Positions 37,111 through 49,340 are shown, counted from the stretch's first letter. The stretch is DNA of 64,000 nucleotides from Cacajao melanocephalus (GCA_963573385.1 CAUYLG010038475.1:1-64000); one strand, 5' to 3'. Notes: generated by a model from the letters alone, not told the origin. Numbers and translations: made by a program.

Positions 37111-38146
37111 AAGTCTGGTATTTGCAAGGCTTAAGAAAGCTTTTAGCTTCCTGGACTAAGCACATGGGACCACAGAAAGCCTCTCAAAAGATCCCACACT
37201 GAAATCCTGGAATGAAGTAGCCACGACCCAGCAGACTTGATGGGCCACAGTAACATGACCACTGAGAGACATGCTTTTCAGCAGTAATGGTGGGATCAGA
37301 TTATTTGCTGGCCAAATCTCCCATCTATTATTGTAGGTTTCTTAGAGACAGACATCAAGATAAGATTAAATGTACAAAGATTTTAAGGAAAACACCTGTA
37401 AGAGAAAATATGGAGAATGCCTTCAGATTGTAATGCAAGTCTGATCCTAAAGGAAAAGAGCAGGAAAGAAGGCTGAATGAATGTGTCTCAGGCTACTGCG
37501 TAATCTAAGGAAAGTTCTGAAAAATTTTCAGGGAGTACTTCAACTAAAGTTGACCATGAAAGGAATCCTGTGTCTTCCAGAAATAGACTTGCCATAATAT
37601 CCCTTAGTCATGGTTCATATGGCTGGGAGCAGCCCCTGGAAAGTATGTGTAAATGGGGCAGCAGATTTCAGAGCAGGGCAGCAGGGTCCTTGGGTGATGC
37701 TCCCTTTAGCTTGTGGCCTGAGTGATGCATACTCATGGCTGCTATGACTGACATCCAATACCTTAGACCGACATGATATTTCGGCACCATGGTAGGTGGG
37801 CATATAAAAGAGCCTTTAAAAAGGCTTAAGATTAATTTTCTGTCAGCCCAACTGAATGTTGGTTAAAGTAGAATATAAAGTGACTTATAAAACAAAGGTT
37901 ATTTTCTTTCTTGCCCACCTGAGTTTGTGAACTGAGCTTTATACTTGCTACATGTAGGAGGATACAGCATTCAAAACAGAGTGAAAAGCAGATGGTCCAG
38001 AGATTTTTTTTAATAAAAGACAATTTGGAGGAATTCAAAGAAAAAAAACCTGGTTGTAGCATACAGAGTGAGGATGGGAATAATCACAGATACTGATGAA
38101 AGACTGTAAGATACCTTGTATTAAGCAGGTTTTTAGAGTAGTAGTA
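37111..38146. other. Unassigned sequence
   Basis: About 1 kb without a clear family. 37380-37760, with 'aaaacacctgtaagagaaaa' and 'ggcagcagggtccttgggtg', has the look of an old LTR or retrovirus-like internal fragment, but I cannot place it. No coding domain. Confidence 0.35.
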
Positions 38147-38481
38147 CAGTTGTCGCTAGACATCCACAGGGGATTGGTTCTGGGACCCCCACAAATACCA
38201 AATCCACGGATGCTCAAGTCTCTGATATAAAATGATATAGTATTCACATATAACCTATTAATATCCTACTGTATACTTTAAATGATTTCTAGATTACTTA
38301 TAATAAGTCACATAATGTGAATGCTATATAAATAGTTGCTTTATTATATTATTTAGGGAATAAACAAGAAATGGTCTGTGAATGTTCAATACAGATGTAG
38401 CCATCATAGGCCTAACTATATTTTTTATCCATGATTGGTTGACTCTATCAATGGGGAGTCCTTGGATATGGAGGCCTTACT
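38147..38481. mobile_element. MER2 (Tigger-related) DNA transposon
   Basis: About 335 bp, the usual MER2 length. Inverted ends: 'cagttgtcgctagacatcca' at left and 'ggatatggaggccttac' at right. Internal: 'gattggttctgggaccccca', 'gatgctcaagtctctgatat', 'tattatttagggaataaac' and 'tccatgattggttgactcta'. TA dinucleotides lie at both borders. It is non-autonomous. Confidence 0.9.
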
Positions 38482-38534
38482 ATACATACAGAGGTAAGCA
38501 GTGTTAGGCCCTGCTATGTGCCTGAAGTCAGCAA

Positions 38535-38650
38535 TGGGATAGTTATTACCCTTTGCGAGCCTCAGTTCCTCTTCTGCAAAATAGGAAAAAAGATAGCACC
38601 TATGCCACAGGGGAGTTCTAAGCCTTAAGCAAGACAGTATGTTCAAACCA
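38535..38650 (+). mobile_element. MIR SINE fragment, weak
   Basis: Forward MIR-like: 'tttgcgagcctcagttcctc' and 'ttctgcaaaataggaaaaaa'. Confidence 0.5.
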
Positions 38651-38770
38651 CCAATATATATTTCTAAGAGCTAAGCCTATTGGATCTTATCACAGGTCTC
38701 ATCTAATAAAGCCAGGAAAATACCCTATTTTATCATTAGTTCCCACCGTAAGAGTGAGAAGAATGAGTGA

Positions 38771-39091
<321 letters not shown>

Positions 39092-40169
39092 GAAAAGAAA
39101 ATATTTTTATTGTCCTACAGGAACAAAGAAAGCACCAAGTGGAGATCACGCTTCTTGCTTTGTTGTTGTTGTTGTTTCCTTTTTCTTCTCCTTTGAGGGG
39201 AAACATTAAAAGGGTATATGCAGAGTAGGGAGGAGAGAGTAATAAGAGGATACCGTTAACACTATCAGTGGAAGAAAGTGTGAAGGTAAGTAGACCTCAG
39301 TCAGCACAGGCCTCCCTGAGTGAAGTGGTCAGGTGAGAGAGGATAGGCTCTGGTTTGTACTCCTGAATGTTCTTATATTACCTAGACACTGAGTTGAGAG
39401 TCACTGGGCCTGCTGAAGTGCCCTCTTAATGGTGAATCCCATAGGTTTAGGTAAATGGCCAGATTCTCAGAGCCAGACAGATGTTGCAGAACCTGAAGTC
39501 TAGCAACACTCCAACATAAGCAAGAGCTAAGAGAAGTCCTAGTCAACTACGGTAAACAGGTGGACTCTGATCAAACCATCAAGCCAGATTGCAAATTACA
39601 CAAGCCATTGATCTCACCTGCAAAGATCAGCAACACGTTGGACAAGGATTATCATCCCAGATATAAGAGGAAACAAGTGCTTCTGTGTCCAAAACTCTAA
39701 TTCTTTCATAACAAGATTATGAAAATTACTCATTCCGTAACACCTTATACCCAAAACAATCTAGGAAAGACGCCTAACTGGGGGCAGATGACTAAGAAAT
39801 CAGAGATTGAATGTTTTCTCTTAGACATGCTGAGTACTACCTAAAGAGCCGGTTGAATATATCATATCTATTTTTTTCTGGCGGGTTAGAATATGTGAAG
39901 TTTTGTGAAGAAACCCAGTTCAGTTTAATATGACATATGCCAACTGTGCATCTCAGTTATAGTATGAACAAATCTGCTGTTTTGTAAAATTGTTATTTGT
40001 ATTAGAAATGACAGTAGGGGCACCAAAGAAAGGCTTGTCATTAGTAGTGTAAGCTGCTGTGATGATAAGAGAAGTTTCACAGGGGTAGAATCCGCTAAAC
40101 AGACTTGCCATGTCTCAAAACGTTACTGGGAACTCATTAGGTAGTCAATGGGTAGATGAGAAAAATATA
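39092..40169. other. No feature recognised
   Basis: Single-copy sequence of about 1.1 kb with a short (TTG)n run near 39160. No coding frame. Confidence 0.45.
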
Positions 40170-40681
40170 TTCTAGACCAAGCTAGTCCAACCCACATTCC
40201 ACATTTGGCCCAGGTCAGCTTTGAATGTGGCACAACACAAATTCATAAGTTTTCTTCAAACATCATGAGATTTTTTTGCGACTTTTTATTTATTTTATTT
40301 ATTTAATTTTTTGAGACAAAGTTTCACTCTTGTTGCCCAGGTTGCAGCGGAATGGTACGATCTTGGCTCACTGCAACCCTCTGCCTCCCAGGTTCAAAGG
40401 ATTCTCCTGCCTCAGCCTCCCAAGTAGCTGTGATTACAGGTGCCTACCACCACACCTGGCTAATTTTTTTTTTTTTTTTGTATTTTTAGTAGACATGGGG
40501 TTTCACTACGTTGATCAGGCTGACCTTGAACTCCTGACCTCAGGTGGTCCACCCACCTTTGTCTCCCAAAGTTGCTGGGATTACAGGCGTAAGCCACTGT
40601 GTATTTTATGTGTGTCCCAAGACAATTCTTCTTCCAATGTGGACCAGGGAAGTCAAAATATTGGACACCCCTGTTCTAGAC
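40170..40681. mobile_element. hAT (MER1-like) transposon with 8-bp target duplications, hosting an Alu
   Basis: The element spans 40178-40673, starting 'caagctagtccaacccacat' and ending 'aatattggacacccctg'. It is flanked by a perfect 8-bp repeat, 'ttctagac' (40170-40177 and 40674-40681), the hallmark of hAT integration. Internal blocks 'gaatgtggcacaacacaaat' and 'gtcccaagacaattcttctt' fit a MER1-type hAT-Charlie non-autonomous element. An Alu interrupts it. Confidence 0.88.
40281..40601 (-). mobile_element. Alu element inside the hAT element
   Basis: Reverse Alu: 'tttatttattttatttattt' head, 'gtttcactcttgttgcccag', 'gcctcagcctcccaagtagc', an expanded T-run after 'ctggctaat', and 'gctgggattacaggcgtaag'. 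The long open frame through it (40330-40758) is a by-product of antisense Alu sequence. Confidence 0.97.
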
Positions 40682-40779
40682 AGTGGCAACAGGAGGATAA
40701 AGCCAGGCAGCAGGTACTAGCAAGGAGTTCTGGGGAAAAGAAAGAAGTTCAGCAGTAGCTGGAGTATCATTGGTCAAGG

Positions 40780-41250
40780 GAAGGAAGGGCTAAAGATTAA
40801 TAAACCAAGTGATGTGGGCAGAAGGCAGCCATTATAAGGTCGGTAAGAACTTGGACAAAACAATCAGACATACATTCAGGGAAATCTCACTCTGGCAAAG
40901 AAGTAGAGAATTTATTGGAGGGATTTGGGATCTGGATAAGATAAATTGTTTAGTTAGAATAATCCAAGCAAATAATAATGAATAAAGCCTGAATTAAGGC
41001 AGCAGCAATCAAATGGAAAGGAGAGGATGAAGGATTAGATACGTTAGGTAAGTAGAAGAGTCTTTGTTAACCAAGTAGGCTGACATCGTTAATGAATAAT
41101 TATGAGTAGGGTAGGGATTAAGAGGAATGCAACTCTGTTGGTTTCCAGAGCTCCTGTTTGGTGTGAGGGTAGAAACTGGTCATGAAGAAATAAGTTTGGG
41201 AAGCTACGGAATGGAGAAGATAGTGAGTTCAGTCAGGAGAGGCAGAATCA
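40780..41250 (-). mobile_element. L2 LINE body fragment
   Basis: Purine-rich reverse L2 text: 'gagaatttattggagggatt', 'aaggcagcagcaatcaaatg', 'gatgaaggattagatacgtt', 'gtgtgagggtagaaactgg'. It is strongly diverged. Confidence 0.5.
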
Positions 41251-41404
41251 AGCTTCCTTTCTGTTCTTATTTTTTTTTTTAACCTAGTACAAGAACTCAA
41301 TCTTTTGGAATCTCAATTACTGTGTCTTAGAAATGGAAATCCTATTATTTATCCAACATGACAGCAGTATTCATGCCTGGAATCTCTACAAATTCTACAT
41401 AATA

Positions 41405-41455
41405 GAAGGAAGAAGGAAGAAAAGGGGGGTGGGAAGGAGGAGGAGGAAACACCTG
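41405..41455. repeat. GA-rich low-complexity
   Basis: 'agaaggaagaaggaagaaaa' followed by G-rich text to 'ggaggaggaggaaac'. Confidence 0.8.
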
Positions 41456-41544
41456 AAAAAGTCTTTTTTTAGAATTAAAAAAAAAAAGGCAAATGCTTTT
41501 AAGAGTATTCCATGTGCAAAACTCATTAAGTCAAAGTATACTGA

Positions 41545-41720
41545 CAGATTCACAGACTTTCAGAGCTGAAAGACACCTTAGAGATCATGTGATCCAAGTT
41601 AGCATTTTTATGGATAAGGCCACAGGAGTGCAGAGAGGTTAAGAAACTTGGCCAAGATCACACAAGGGAGTCCATCACAGGACTGTTGTCCCAGTGGGCT
41701 CTACTGCTGCATCTACTGGC
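41545..41720 (-). mobile_element. MIR/old SINE-like element
   Basis: 'cagagctgaaagacacctta', 'gagatcatgtgatccaagtt', 'tatggataaggccacaggag', 'gagaggttaagaaacttggc' and 'caagatcacacaagg'. The second half is MIR-core-like; the first half belongs to a related ancient mammalian SINE type. Confidence 0.65.
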
Positions 41721-41934
41721 CACACTCAGCACTAACTTAAGATGAACACCGCCACAGAGGAGAACTGAACACCGCACATTTATATGTGTTGCACTGCATT
41801 CAGGATTTCTAATTTTAGTATAAACATCTCAATATCATTTCGAATAATCTCTCATAAAGGAAAGAAAAATTTAGGTATACATGTTATATGCTTCAATAAG
41901 GTCCACCATAAAGATGTTATTTGGGTTTATTGAT

Positions 41935-42110
41935 ATTCACTATAATTCCATGACAATGATTTATATTTTATAGATGAAGACACTAAGGCACAGAGAAGTG
42001 AAATGTCTTACTTGTGGTGACAGAAGTAATAACGTGTGGAGTCAAGACCCAAACACTGGTAATCCAGCACCAGAGGCTGTATTTTTTACCACTATACTAC
42101 ACTCTCTCTT
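41935..42110 (-). mobile_element. MIR SINE
   Basis: Reverse MIR: 'tatagatgaagacactaagg', 'cacagagaagtgaaatgtct', and a closing 'gaggctgtattttttaccac' as in the family's 5' end. Confidence 0.78.
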
Positions 42111-42341
42111 AATGACCAGTTTTGTTTCCTTCCAAATAACAGGGCTAATAAAACATTGTAATAATATTGAAAATATTTTTAAATACGCTGCCACTTAAAT
42201 CTAGACCTAAGAATTGTCATGATATCAGTGAACAATTTTGAAATGTATATATTTATCAGACTGTATACCCCGTGTTAACTTTTTGATGATATACAAAGCA
42301 AACTACATAAGTCATATTTACATAAAATAAAGTTTTCCTTG

Positions 42342-42711
42342 TGATATGGTTTGGCTGTGTCCAAATCTCATCTTGAATTGTAGGGCCCATAATTCCATTG
42401 GCATGGGAGGGACCAGGTGGAGATAACTGAATCACAGGGATGGTTTCTCCAACACTGCTGTTCTTGTGATAGTAAGTGAGTTCTTACAAGATCTGATGGT
42501 TTTCTAAGGGACTTCCCGCTTTGTTCGGCACTTACTTCTCTTCCTGCCGCCATATGAAGAAGGACATGTTTGCTTCTTTTTCTGCCATGATTATAAGTTT
42601 CCTGAGGTCTCCCCAGCCATGCTGAACTGTGAGTCAATTAAATCTCTTTCCTTTACAAGTTACCCAGTTTGGGGTATGTCTTTATTAGCAGCATGAGAAC
42701 AGACTAATATA
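42342..42711 (+). mobile_element. THE1-type solo LTR (ERVL-MaLR)
   Basis: 370 bp, typical for THE1: 'tgatatggtttggctgtgtc', 'aaatctcatcttgaattgta', 'cacagggatggtttctccaa', 'gatctgatggttttctaagg', 'gccatgattataagtttcct', 'ccagccatgctgaactgtga' and a closing 'gaacagactaatata'. Primate-specific. No internal region. I could not find a clean 5-bp target duplication. Confidence 0.93.
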
Positions 42712-43099
42712 CCCCACAATTTCTAAATAATAAAGAAGACTGCTTTTAAAAACTAATTAACTTAGCTCAAGGAATTGCTAGTAGGTGGAAGCTTATGAAA
42801 TCAGATCCATTCAAAACTGAATACATCATGAAGTATGCAATGCCAATAAAATATGTTGGTCAATATCAGTGTTTGTACGTTGATGACTCTCTGGACATCT
42901 AAGCAATAGCTGGTGGTCTTAAAGGACAAGTCAGACAGGTGAGCCACATGAGAACTTCTCTGCCTCTTCCTCTCTCATGGCATTTATCCTCCCTTCGACC
43001 TTGGGATATCAGATCAGAGGTTTAAGCAGGTAGGGGGTTAAAGGGAGTACTTTACAACCAACTTATAGTAATCAATAATTATTAAACAACAATGCTCTT
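42712..43099. other. No feature recognised
   Basis: Single-copy sequence. Confidence 0.4.
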
Positions 43100-43400
43100 T
43101 TTCTTGAATAGTGTTAAGTAATGAGGAACAATGGGTGGAATCTGAGCAGAAGAATGGCATGACAGCACTAGGGATGAAGTGCAGTGAGACTAAAGGTCAG
43201 GACATCCTGTTGAAGAACAATGTGGGCTTCAAGGCCTTAACTCTGATAGGGGTGTGAGTGGGAAAGAGAGATCCTGAGTAGTCAGAAATGAGGAAAGGTG
43301 GTGACTAACTGGATATGGGAGTAGAAAAGAGGGCGAGTTAAAAATTCAGGGATTTCTTCCACATAATCCTCCCATCTGTCACTCTAACTCTCAACATCAA
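43100..43400 (-). mobile_element. L2-like fragment, weak
   Basis: Purine-rich text such as 'gagcagaagaatggcatgac' and 'gagtggtc'-like blocks recall the reverse of the L2 body. High divergence makes this tentative. Confidence 0.4.
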
Positions 43401-43631
43401 TTTTAAGAATACCTTTTATAAGTGTCCACCTCATATGCTACCTCCATCTGAACTGCTTCACAATGTTAAAAGAAATTATGCTTATTGCTTGAGTTACATG
43501 GCTGTTGACATGCTGCCCAAATGAACAAAAATATTTGGCTCACGTTACCATAAAATAGAATGATGGTTCAAAAACATACCCTTTAAATTATCCTAGTGTT
43601 ACAAAGACCAAAAAGAGTCACTTCATTTTTA

Positions 43632-43675
43632 ACATATGAACAATATTAAAATGACATATGAAGAATATTAAAATA
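43632..43675 (+). repeat. 22-bp tandem duplication
   Basis: Adjacent units 'acatatgaacaatattaaaa' and 'acatatgaagaatattaaaa' (22 bp each including two trailing bases) differ at two positions. Confidence 0.85.
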
Positions 43676-45579
43676 CATGTGCAACAGTCACCATTTGGAA
43701 ATGATAGCAAGCAAAGGGGTGTATGATGAACAATTCAAAAACATCAAGCTTTAACTAAGAAAAAAACATAATATCAGTGTTCTCTTCTTTCACTGTAATC
43801 AGAATTATCTTATTCTCTACCATACTCTCTAAAAGAAATAAATAATACCACATAGCAGTTAGGGGCATAATAAAATAGACACTTTCAATTACTCTGGAGA
43901 AATGACTTTAAAGAGGGATTTTTTTAACAGGCTCTATTTGGCAAAAAATCTTAACTGCAGTGATTTTTACTGGAAAGACTTCATGGGCTCCCACAGCTTA
44001 GGTGAGAGAATATGATCCCAAACCCCTAAGCCAAAATTCTTATAAATCTACACTCATCAAATAAGATCACTCAGCTCCTGCTAAGCCATAACTTGTTTAA
44101 GGTTGAATATGACAAATATCTCCTCATCTCACATATATAGGCTCTATTACTAAGAAATTTGTAACAAGAAGTAAAATTGGAGGAGGGATGACCACAGGTT
44201 TCTTGGGTTTCCAAAGCATGTCATTTGCAAATTGTTTCTCATAAAAACCATCTTGAAATTAATACAGTAGCCCACATTATTCCTTTCATGAGAAAGACCA
44301 TGAAGGAAGCAGCCCATGCCCATCACCACTCCAAGAATATTAATGCTTACAAACAAGGTAGCAATTGTCATGAGACTTTCTGCTTCTACTCATACTTGTC
44401 CTGATATCTGAAATGTTCTCTTGTTTGTTCTCTCTTGACCCTCGAAAATCAGCTCAGTTTCTGCCTTCTCCTTGAACCTACCCTTTTATAGCAATTCGTT
44501 ATCAGTACTGGGATTAAGCTCCTGGAAGCTTACTTTTTTGTTTGTCCCTTTACCTTCTTTTGTCCCCTTCCTCCTCCTACTTCTTCACCTAGTGCCTCCT
44601 AGGAAGACATCTGTCTGTCTAAAATCCAAACGCTTTTACAATTAGGATCCTAATCTCTGTTTAGGAAACCTCCTGGCATTGTACGTTGTCCTGGGAAATA
44701 GTGTCTCCCACGAAAGAAGCCAAAGGGGTCATATCTTTATTGCCCTCTTCAGGATAGACAGAGGCCAAACATGGGCAGAGTCCAGGTCAATCTGAGGCTC
44801 TCTGAGAGTCTTTTCAAACACTGAATAAGTGATATCATGCTTAATATTTGGAGCACAGCATGGAGGCATGAGGACCGTAAGACATTTGCTGTAGTTACCC
44901 CCTGGTGTGCCTGTGGCTCCTGTCTATTTTCCAAGTCTTAACCTCCAGCTCTCCACGGATTCACTGACCTGCATTATTCCTATTAATACCCATTTCACTT
45001 TTGTGAGTCAGCTTCTGTGGCTTAATGCTAAGATCCCTGACTGATACTTCCCCCAATGTCAACTGTACCAAAATTCATCCTTCCAATTTATTCAAGAACC
45101 TTAGAAAACACAAAATTCTAATTCGCAGAACTACTTCAGTGACCAAAGGGCTGAATCAGGTGTGGACTGAGTTCTACTGCTGACTCTTTCCTATACCTAT
45201 ATCCTTGACATGCCCTTAGCAGATAAATTCCTGCTTTCTATGACAAAATATTAGTTGTATTGTCCTTCCTTTAGATGTATTGTCCTGGTTTTGTGTTCCC
45301 TGCCTCACTTCTAGTAGTTATATCTGCTCAGCAACCATACTTTCAGATCCTGGCTTTAAGGAGGGTATAATCTGATCCTCCAATCATGATGTGCTATTAT
45401 TCAGAATGACAATTACATAGTAGTAGGAGAGCCAGTGAAGTGTCCTAATAGATTCTTCCCAGCAGGATCAGTATGCTTTATTTAGGGGAGAGGGGATACC
45501 ATCTCTGCAGCTAAAAAGAGTGCCTGTGCAGAGGTTAGTGGAATTGCTGCGCTCTTTAGCATAATCACAACTACCGAGT
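43676..45579. other. No firm feature
   Basis: About 1.9 kb. 44385-44480 ('gaaatgttctcttgtttgtt', 'cagtttctgccttctccttg') is possibly forward L2. Otherwise no named repeat and no coding frame with recognisable content. Confidence 0.4.
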
Positions 45580-45812
45580 GTTGTTACTGAGTGGCAGGTC
45601 CTAACCTAAGCCCTTTGGGTACATAGTCTTATTTGTTCCTCAGAAAGTCTCTATTAAATTAGGATTATTGCTTATCATTTTTTGAAGGCCAGAGTCATTA
45701 CATATTCACACAAGTTGATATCACTAGGGGGTGGCAGAGTCATGATGGGAACCCATTACTTTTATCCCAAAGGCTGTGCTTTTACCCACTATAACTGTAC
45801 CCTCTTCCCTGA
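45580..45812 (-). mobile_element. MIR SINE, near full length
   Basis: Reverse MIR: 'gtggcaggtcctaacctaag', 'ccctttgggtacatagtctt', 'gggggtggcagagtcatgat', 'gggaacccattacttttatc' and 'gctgtgcttttacccactat', all in family order. Confidence 0.85.
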
Positions 45813-45859
45813 CACACACATCCATGAAAAAGTCACCAACTTTTATCCTGGAAATTAAG

Positions 45860-46290
45860 CCCCGCATGATTTCCTTCTATCTGCCCTTCTAAGTTATCTC
45901 TCCCTTTGTCCCTATGCACTTCAGTCATATAGAATCTGAATTCCAGGCATATTAAACTGTATGTATCTACAAAAGAGCAATACACTTACACGGCTATCCT
46001 TTCTTTAAATGTAGTTTCCTCTAAGTAAAATATTCCTACTCTTATAAACTCCATTTCCAGTTCTATTCATTCCATGTGACCCAGATTAAATGTTCCCTTC
46101 TCCATGAAGCCTGCCCCATTTCCCCATTTGGAAATAACTGGCCCCTTACTTTAATTCTCATATCACTTTATTTACTCTCTACATAGCTAAATCTCTCCTC
46201 ATTCCCAGCTAGATGTTAGTTCCCTGGAGGTTACCACTGTGGTCTTGTCTTCTCCACATGCCCTCTGTGCACCACACCCTTCCACGGTAG
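45860..46290 (+). mobile_element. L2 LINE 3' region
   Basis: Forward L2: 'tttccttctatctgcccttc', 'aaatgttcccttctccatga', 'agcctgccccatttccccat', 'tcactttatttactctctac' and 'gatgttagttccctggaggt'. Confidence 0.75.
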
Positions 46291-47357
46291 GTTTAACTGT
46301 TGGATTCACTTAAGTGAACTTCTGCCTGGTCATATTTCCAGCACATCTTGTGGGAAGAGAATGTGGCTGCCAGATACTGGCAATCAGAGGCCACCAAATC
46401 TGCACTTGCTCCTCATCTTTCAGTTGCAGGCTCCATGTACCCCATCTGGGAGACTCCCCGCTGGACCTGGTAATGTCATATGCTTACATTTTACAAATTC
46501 AAAGGAGAGTGCTGGCAGTTCTAATAAGCAAAACATCAAACAGCAACTGGAATCTATAGCCAATACTGGTGTTAATCGGCACCTTTTAAATGGCATTCTT
46601 AATACTACAAATTGAAAAAAAAGCAATCATATATAGAGTTGATGGTACAAATGAATTTTAAAAATATGTTTCAAGGATGCTTGTGATGAGATGCCAAACA
46701 ACATAATGAGAAAAACAATTGCTAAGGAACTGCTTCTTCCCATGCTCCCTCCCACCTTCACCTCACCCCCAGAGAGCCTGTAAGCACAGCTTGCGACATT
46801 GCATCAGCATATGTTCAATTTTCACACTAAGAAGAAGGGAAAGATAACTTTGCAAAGGAAAAGAGAAAAAAAAAATTATTCTTTCGAATGTGAAAATTCC
46901 AAATAAGTAGTAAATATTCTAGTATAACAGCAAAGTGTTATTTTTTCCTGTTTCATATGGATACTACTTTAAGGTCACTAGGATTTTCTTAGACTTTCCC
47001 ATTACAAGTGAGACAATCCCTTTGGAAAAGATACAACTATGAAAGACTTAAAGGTATGCAGAGGATAAAAACTGTGTTAAAAAAAGGTTTGAATCGGTGT
47101 GTATGTGCCTCTGTGCAAAGTAAGCTACCAGCTTACAGGCTGTTTGCTCAAATAGGGAATCCAAGTTCTCCTTAGGACAAGTCGCATCATGACCAAGGTC
47201 AAATTCATAAAGTTAAGCTTTAATTCATAAAGCAAATTTTTAATTTAAAAATTTTATTTGAATCATAAGCTTTTCTAGCTAATGTGATCATGATTATTAT
47301 GTGATCTAATGCATTTTTAATTTTTTAAAAGAAATGGAAGACCTACATCAAATGAAA
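46291..47357. other. No feature recognised
   Basis: About 1.1 kb of single-copy sequence. Open frames at 46314-46615 on the plus strand have no recognisable domain. Confidence 0.45.
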
Positions 47358-47527
47358 AAAGGAAGAAAGAAATGGAGGGAGGGAGGGAAGAAGAAAAGAA
47401 GGAAAAGAAGGGAAAGGAAGGGAAGGGGAGGGGAGGGGAGTCGAAGGGAGGGGAAGGGAAGAGAGGGGAGAGGGGAGAAGAGAGGGGAAGGGAGAAGAGG
47501 GGAGGGGAGGGGAGAGGAGGGAAGGAT
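47358..47527 (+). repeat. 170-bp polypurine (GA)-rich tract with G-quadruplex motifs
   Basis: Almost pure A/G on the plus strand. Two stretches fit four G-runs with short loops: 47420-47438 (GGG AA GGGG A GGGG A GGGG) and 47499-47521 (three GGGG runs and a final GGG). Such tracts can also form intramolecular triplexes. The long open frames over it on both strands (Arg/Glu/Gly-rich or Pro/Ser/Leu-rich) are composition artefacts. Confidence 0.9.
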
Positions 47528-47754
47528 TTCATGAGGAATCTCATAGGGACCCAAAGCTCTATAACATGAGAATGCCTACCTCAATCAACAAACTGCTCCT
47601 GATGTGACTCTTGTCAGGAGACTTCTCGGAAGAAAAATATTACTAACAATACTGCTTTAGTTTTTCAAATGAAGAATGTGCCACATATATTTTTTTACAG
47701 TGGCTTCAAGTGATCTTCTCCTCCTGCTGCTTATATCTACATAAATGCTCCCCA

Positions 47755-48735
47755 ATCAGCATGCATGAGACATGAGACTTGTTTCTAATCAATAGCCCAT
47801 AGTAGAAGTGATGCACTGTCACTCCAATGATTATTTTATATTACAGAAAACTTGTTTTTGCTAGCCAACTTGTCCAAGTCACTCTCTCTTCTCTTTCTCT
47901 CTTTGAAGAAGCAGATGCCATCAATTCACTAAATACTCCCAAGAACCATGCAAGTGGGCACAAACATGCTTCCCTAATTGAACTTCCAGACTGCAAACCA
48001 CAAGTGTCTGAAACAGGGTTCAACCAATTTAGAAAGTATATTTTGCTAAGGTTAAGGACATGCCCATAACACAACCTCAGGAGATCCTGATGACATGTGC
48101 CCAAGGTGGTCGGGGTATATCTTGGTTTTATACATTATAAGGAGACATGAGACATTCTTTAATACACGTAAGTGTATATTGGGTCTGTCTGGAAATACAG
48201 GACACTTAAAGCAGGGGGTTGGGGAGGGTTCCAGGTCATAGGTAGATTTAAAGACTCTCTGCTTGGCAACTGGTTGAGTTACTGTCTATAAAAAGGAATG
48301 TCTGGGTTATGATAAAGGGTTATAGAGACCAAGGTTTTATCATGCAGATGAAGCATCCAGGTAGCAGGCTTCAGGGAAAATAGACTATAAATGCTTCTTA
48401 TCAGACTTAAAGAGTCTGTTTTATCCAGAATTCTGAAAGGGAGGAGGGTATAAAGAGGCATGTTCCATCCCCTATTCTCATAGTGGTGGGAACTACTTTT
48501 TCCAGGTAAACTTTGGAATGCCCTTGGCTGAGAAGAGAGGTCCAATCAGATGGTTAGGAGGCATCAGAATTTTATTTTTGGTTTACAAGATGAAAACTTG
48601 TTCCTGGTCAGCACCTTAATTGCAGCCTTGCGAGATCCTTAGCAGACTTTTAACCCACAGAAACTATGAAACAAATAAATCTGTGTTGTTTCAAGCCACT
48701 AAATGTGTGGTCGTTGTTACGCAGCACAGAAAACT
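47755..48735 (+). mobile_element. MaLR/ERVL-like LTR split by a second LTR
   Basis: Left part 47755-48004: 'gacttgtttctaatcaatag', 'gaagtgatgcactgtcactc', 'gattattttatattacagaa' and 'cttgctagc'-like text. Right part 48588-48735: 'caccttaattgcagccttgc', 'aacccacagaaactatgaaa', 'caaataaatctgtgttgttt', 'caagccactaaatgtgtggt' and the closing 'gaaaactaataatag'. The two parts join sensibly when the intervening 583-bp LTR is removed. Subfamily not assigned. Confidence 0.65.
48005..48587 (+). mobile_element. Solo LTR nested in the older LTR
   Basis: 583 bp starting TG ('tgtctgaaacagggttcaac') and ending CA ('atttttggtttaca'). It contains 'cctcaggagatcctgatgac', 'tgcccaaggtggtcggggta', 'accaaggttttatcatgcag', 'atgaagcatccaggtagcag' and 'gaggcatgttccatccccta'. 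I recognise it as a common human ERV LTR text but cannot name the family safely. No clear target duplication was found. Confidence 0.65.
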
Positions 48736-48841
48736 AATAATAGGGAACCAACACCGAAGAAGTATACTTGAGCCAAAGCCAAGGACACAACCACTCCTCA
48801 TGGTTACGATTCTCAATTCCCATGCTGCCTCCCAGGAAAAG

Positions 48842-49340
48842 AAATGAAACCCAAACAGCCTTAAACCTTCCCTCAGCCTGGCTAAATTTTAGACAGGTTT
48901 CTTCCCCTTAGGCCTCTGACCTCCCTTTTCTTAGAGAATTTACTTAAGAGAACCTACTCCTTTGAAATGCAAAGCTTTTCCTGGACACTTGCCAGTTTTA
49001 CAAACCAGGAACCTTTGTGAAGGGTCTGGGAGCCATCCCTTTGCAAGACAATCATCAAGAAAGATAAGGCCCCTATCATAGTCCCTGATGGGGGTGGGGG
49101 ACACAGGGGCCTAACTTCAGTGAGTTGCCACTTAGCAAATACACTGACCAACCTTCTCACCAACTTGCTCCAAGATCTTCCCACTAGCTCCTGAGCTTAA
49201 AACCTCCCTTGCCTTTGGTTTTAGTGGCATTGAAACAATCTATTCTGTTGTGTAATCTTTCTGCAATATGTCTTGACCCTTATTGCAATCATTCTGAATA
49301 AAATCGATCTTACTTGTTGAACATTTTGACATCTGAGATA
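48842..49340 (+). mobile_element. LTR-like element, family uncertain
   Basis: A non-coding segment ending in an R-U5-like region: 'ctgttgtgtaatctttctgc', 'aatatgtcttgacccttatt', 'gcaatcattctgaataaaat' and 'cgatcttacttgttgaacat'. The arrangement with AATAAA near the end fits an old ERVL LTR. Confidence 0.45.

Noticed and set aside
40330..40758. 142-codon open frame on the plus strand
   Set aside because: It is antisense Alu translation (typical [13 protein letters not shown] pattern) running into hAT remnant sequence; not a gene.
47317..47569. Four overlapping Arg/Gly- or Pro/Ser-rich frames
   Set aside because: All are products of the polypurine tract, which lacks stop codons by composition.
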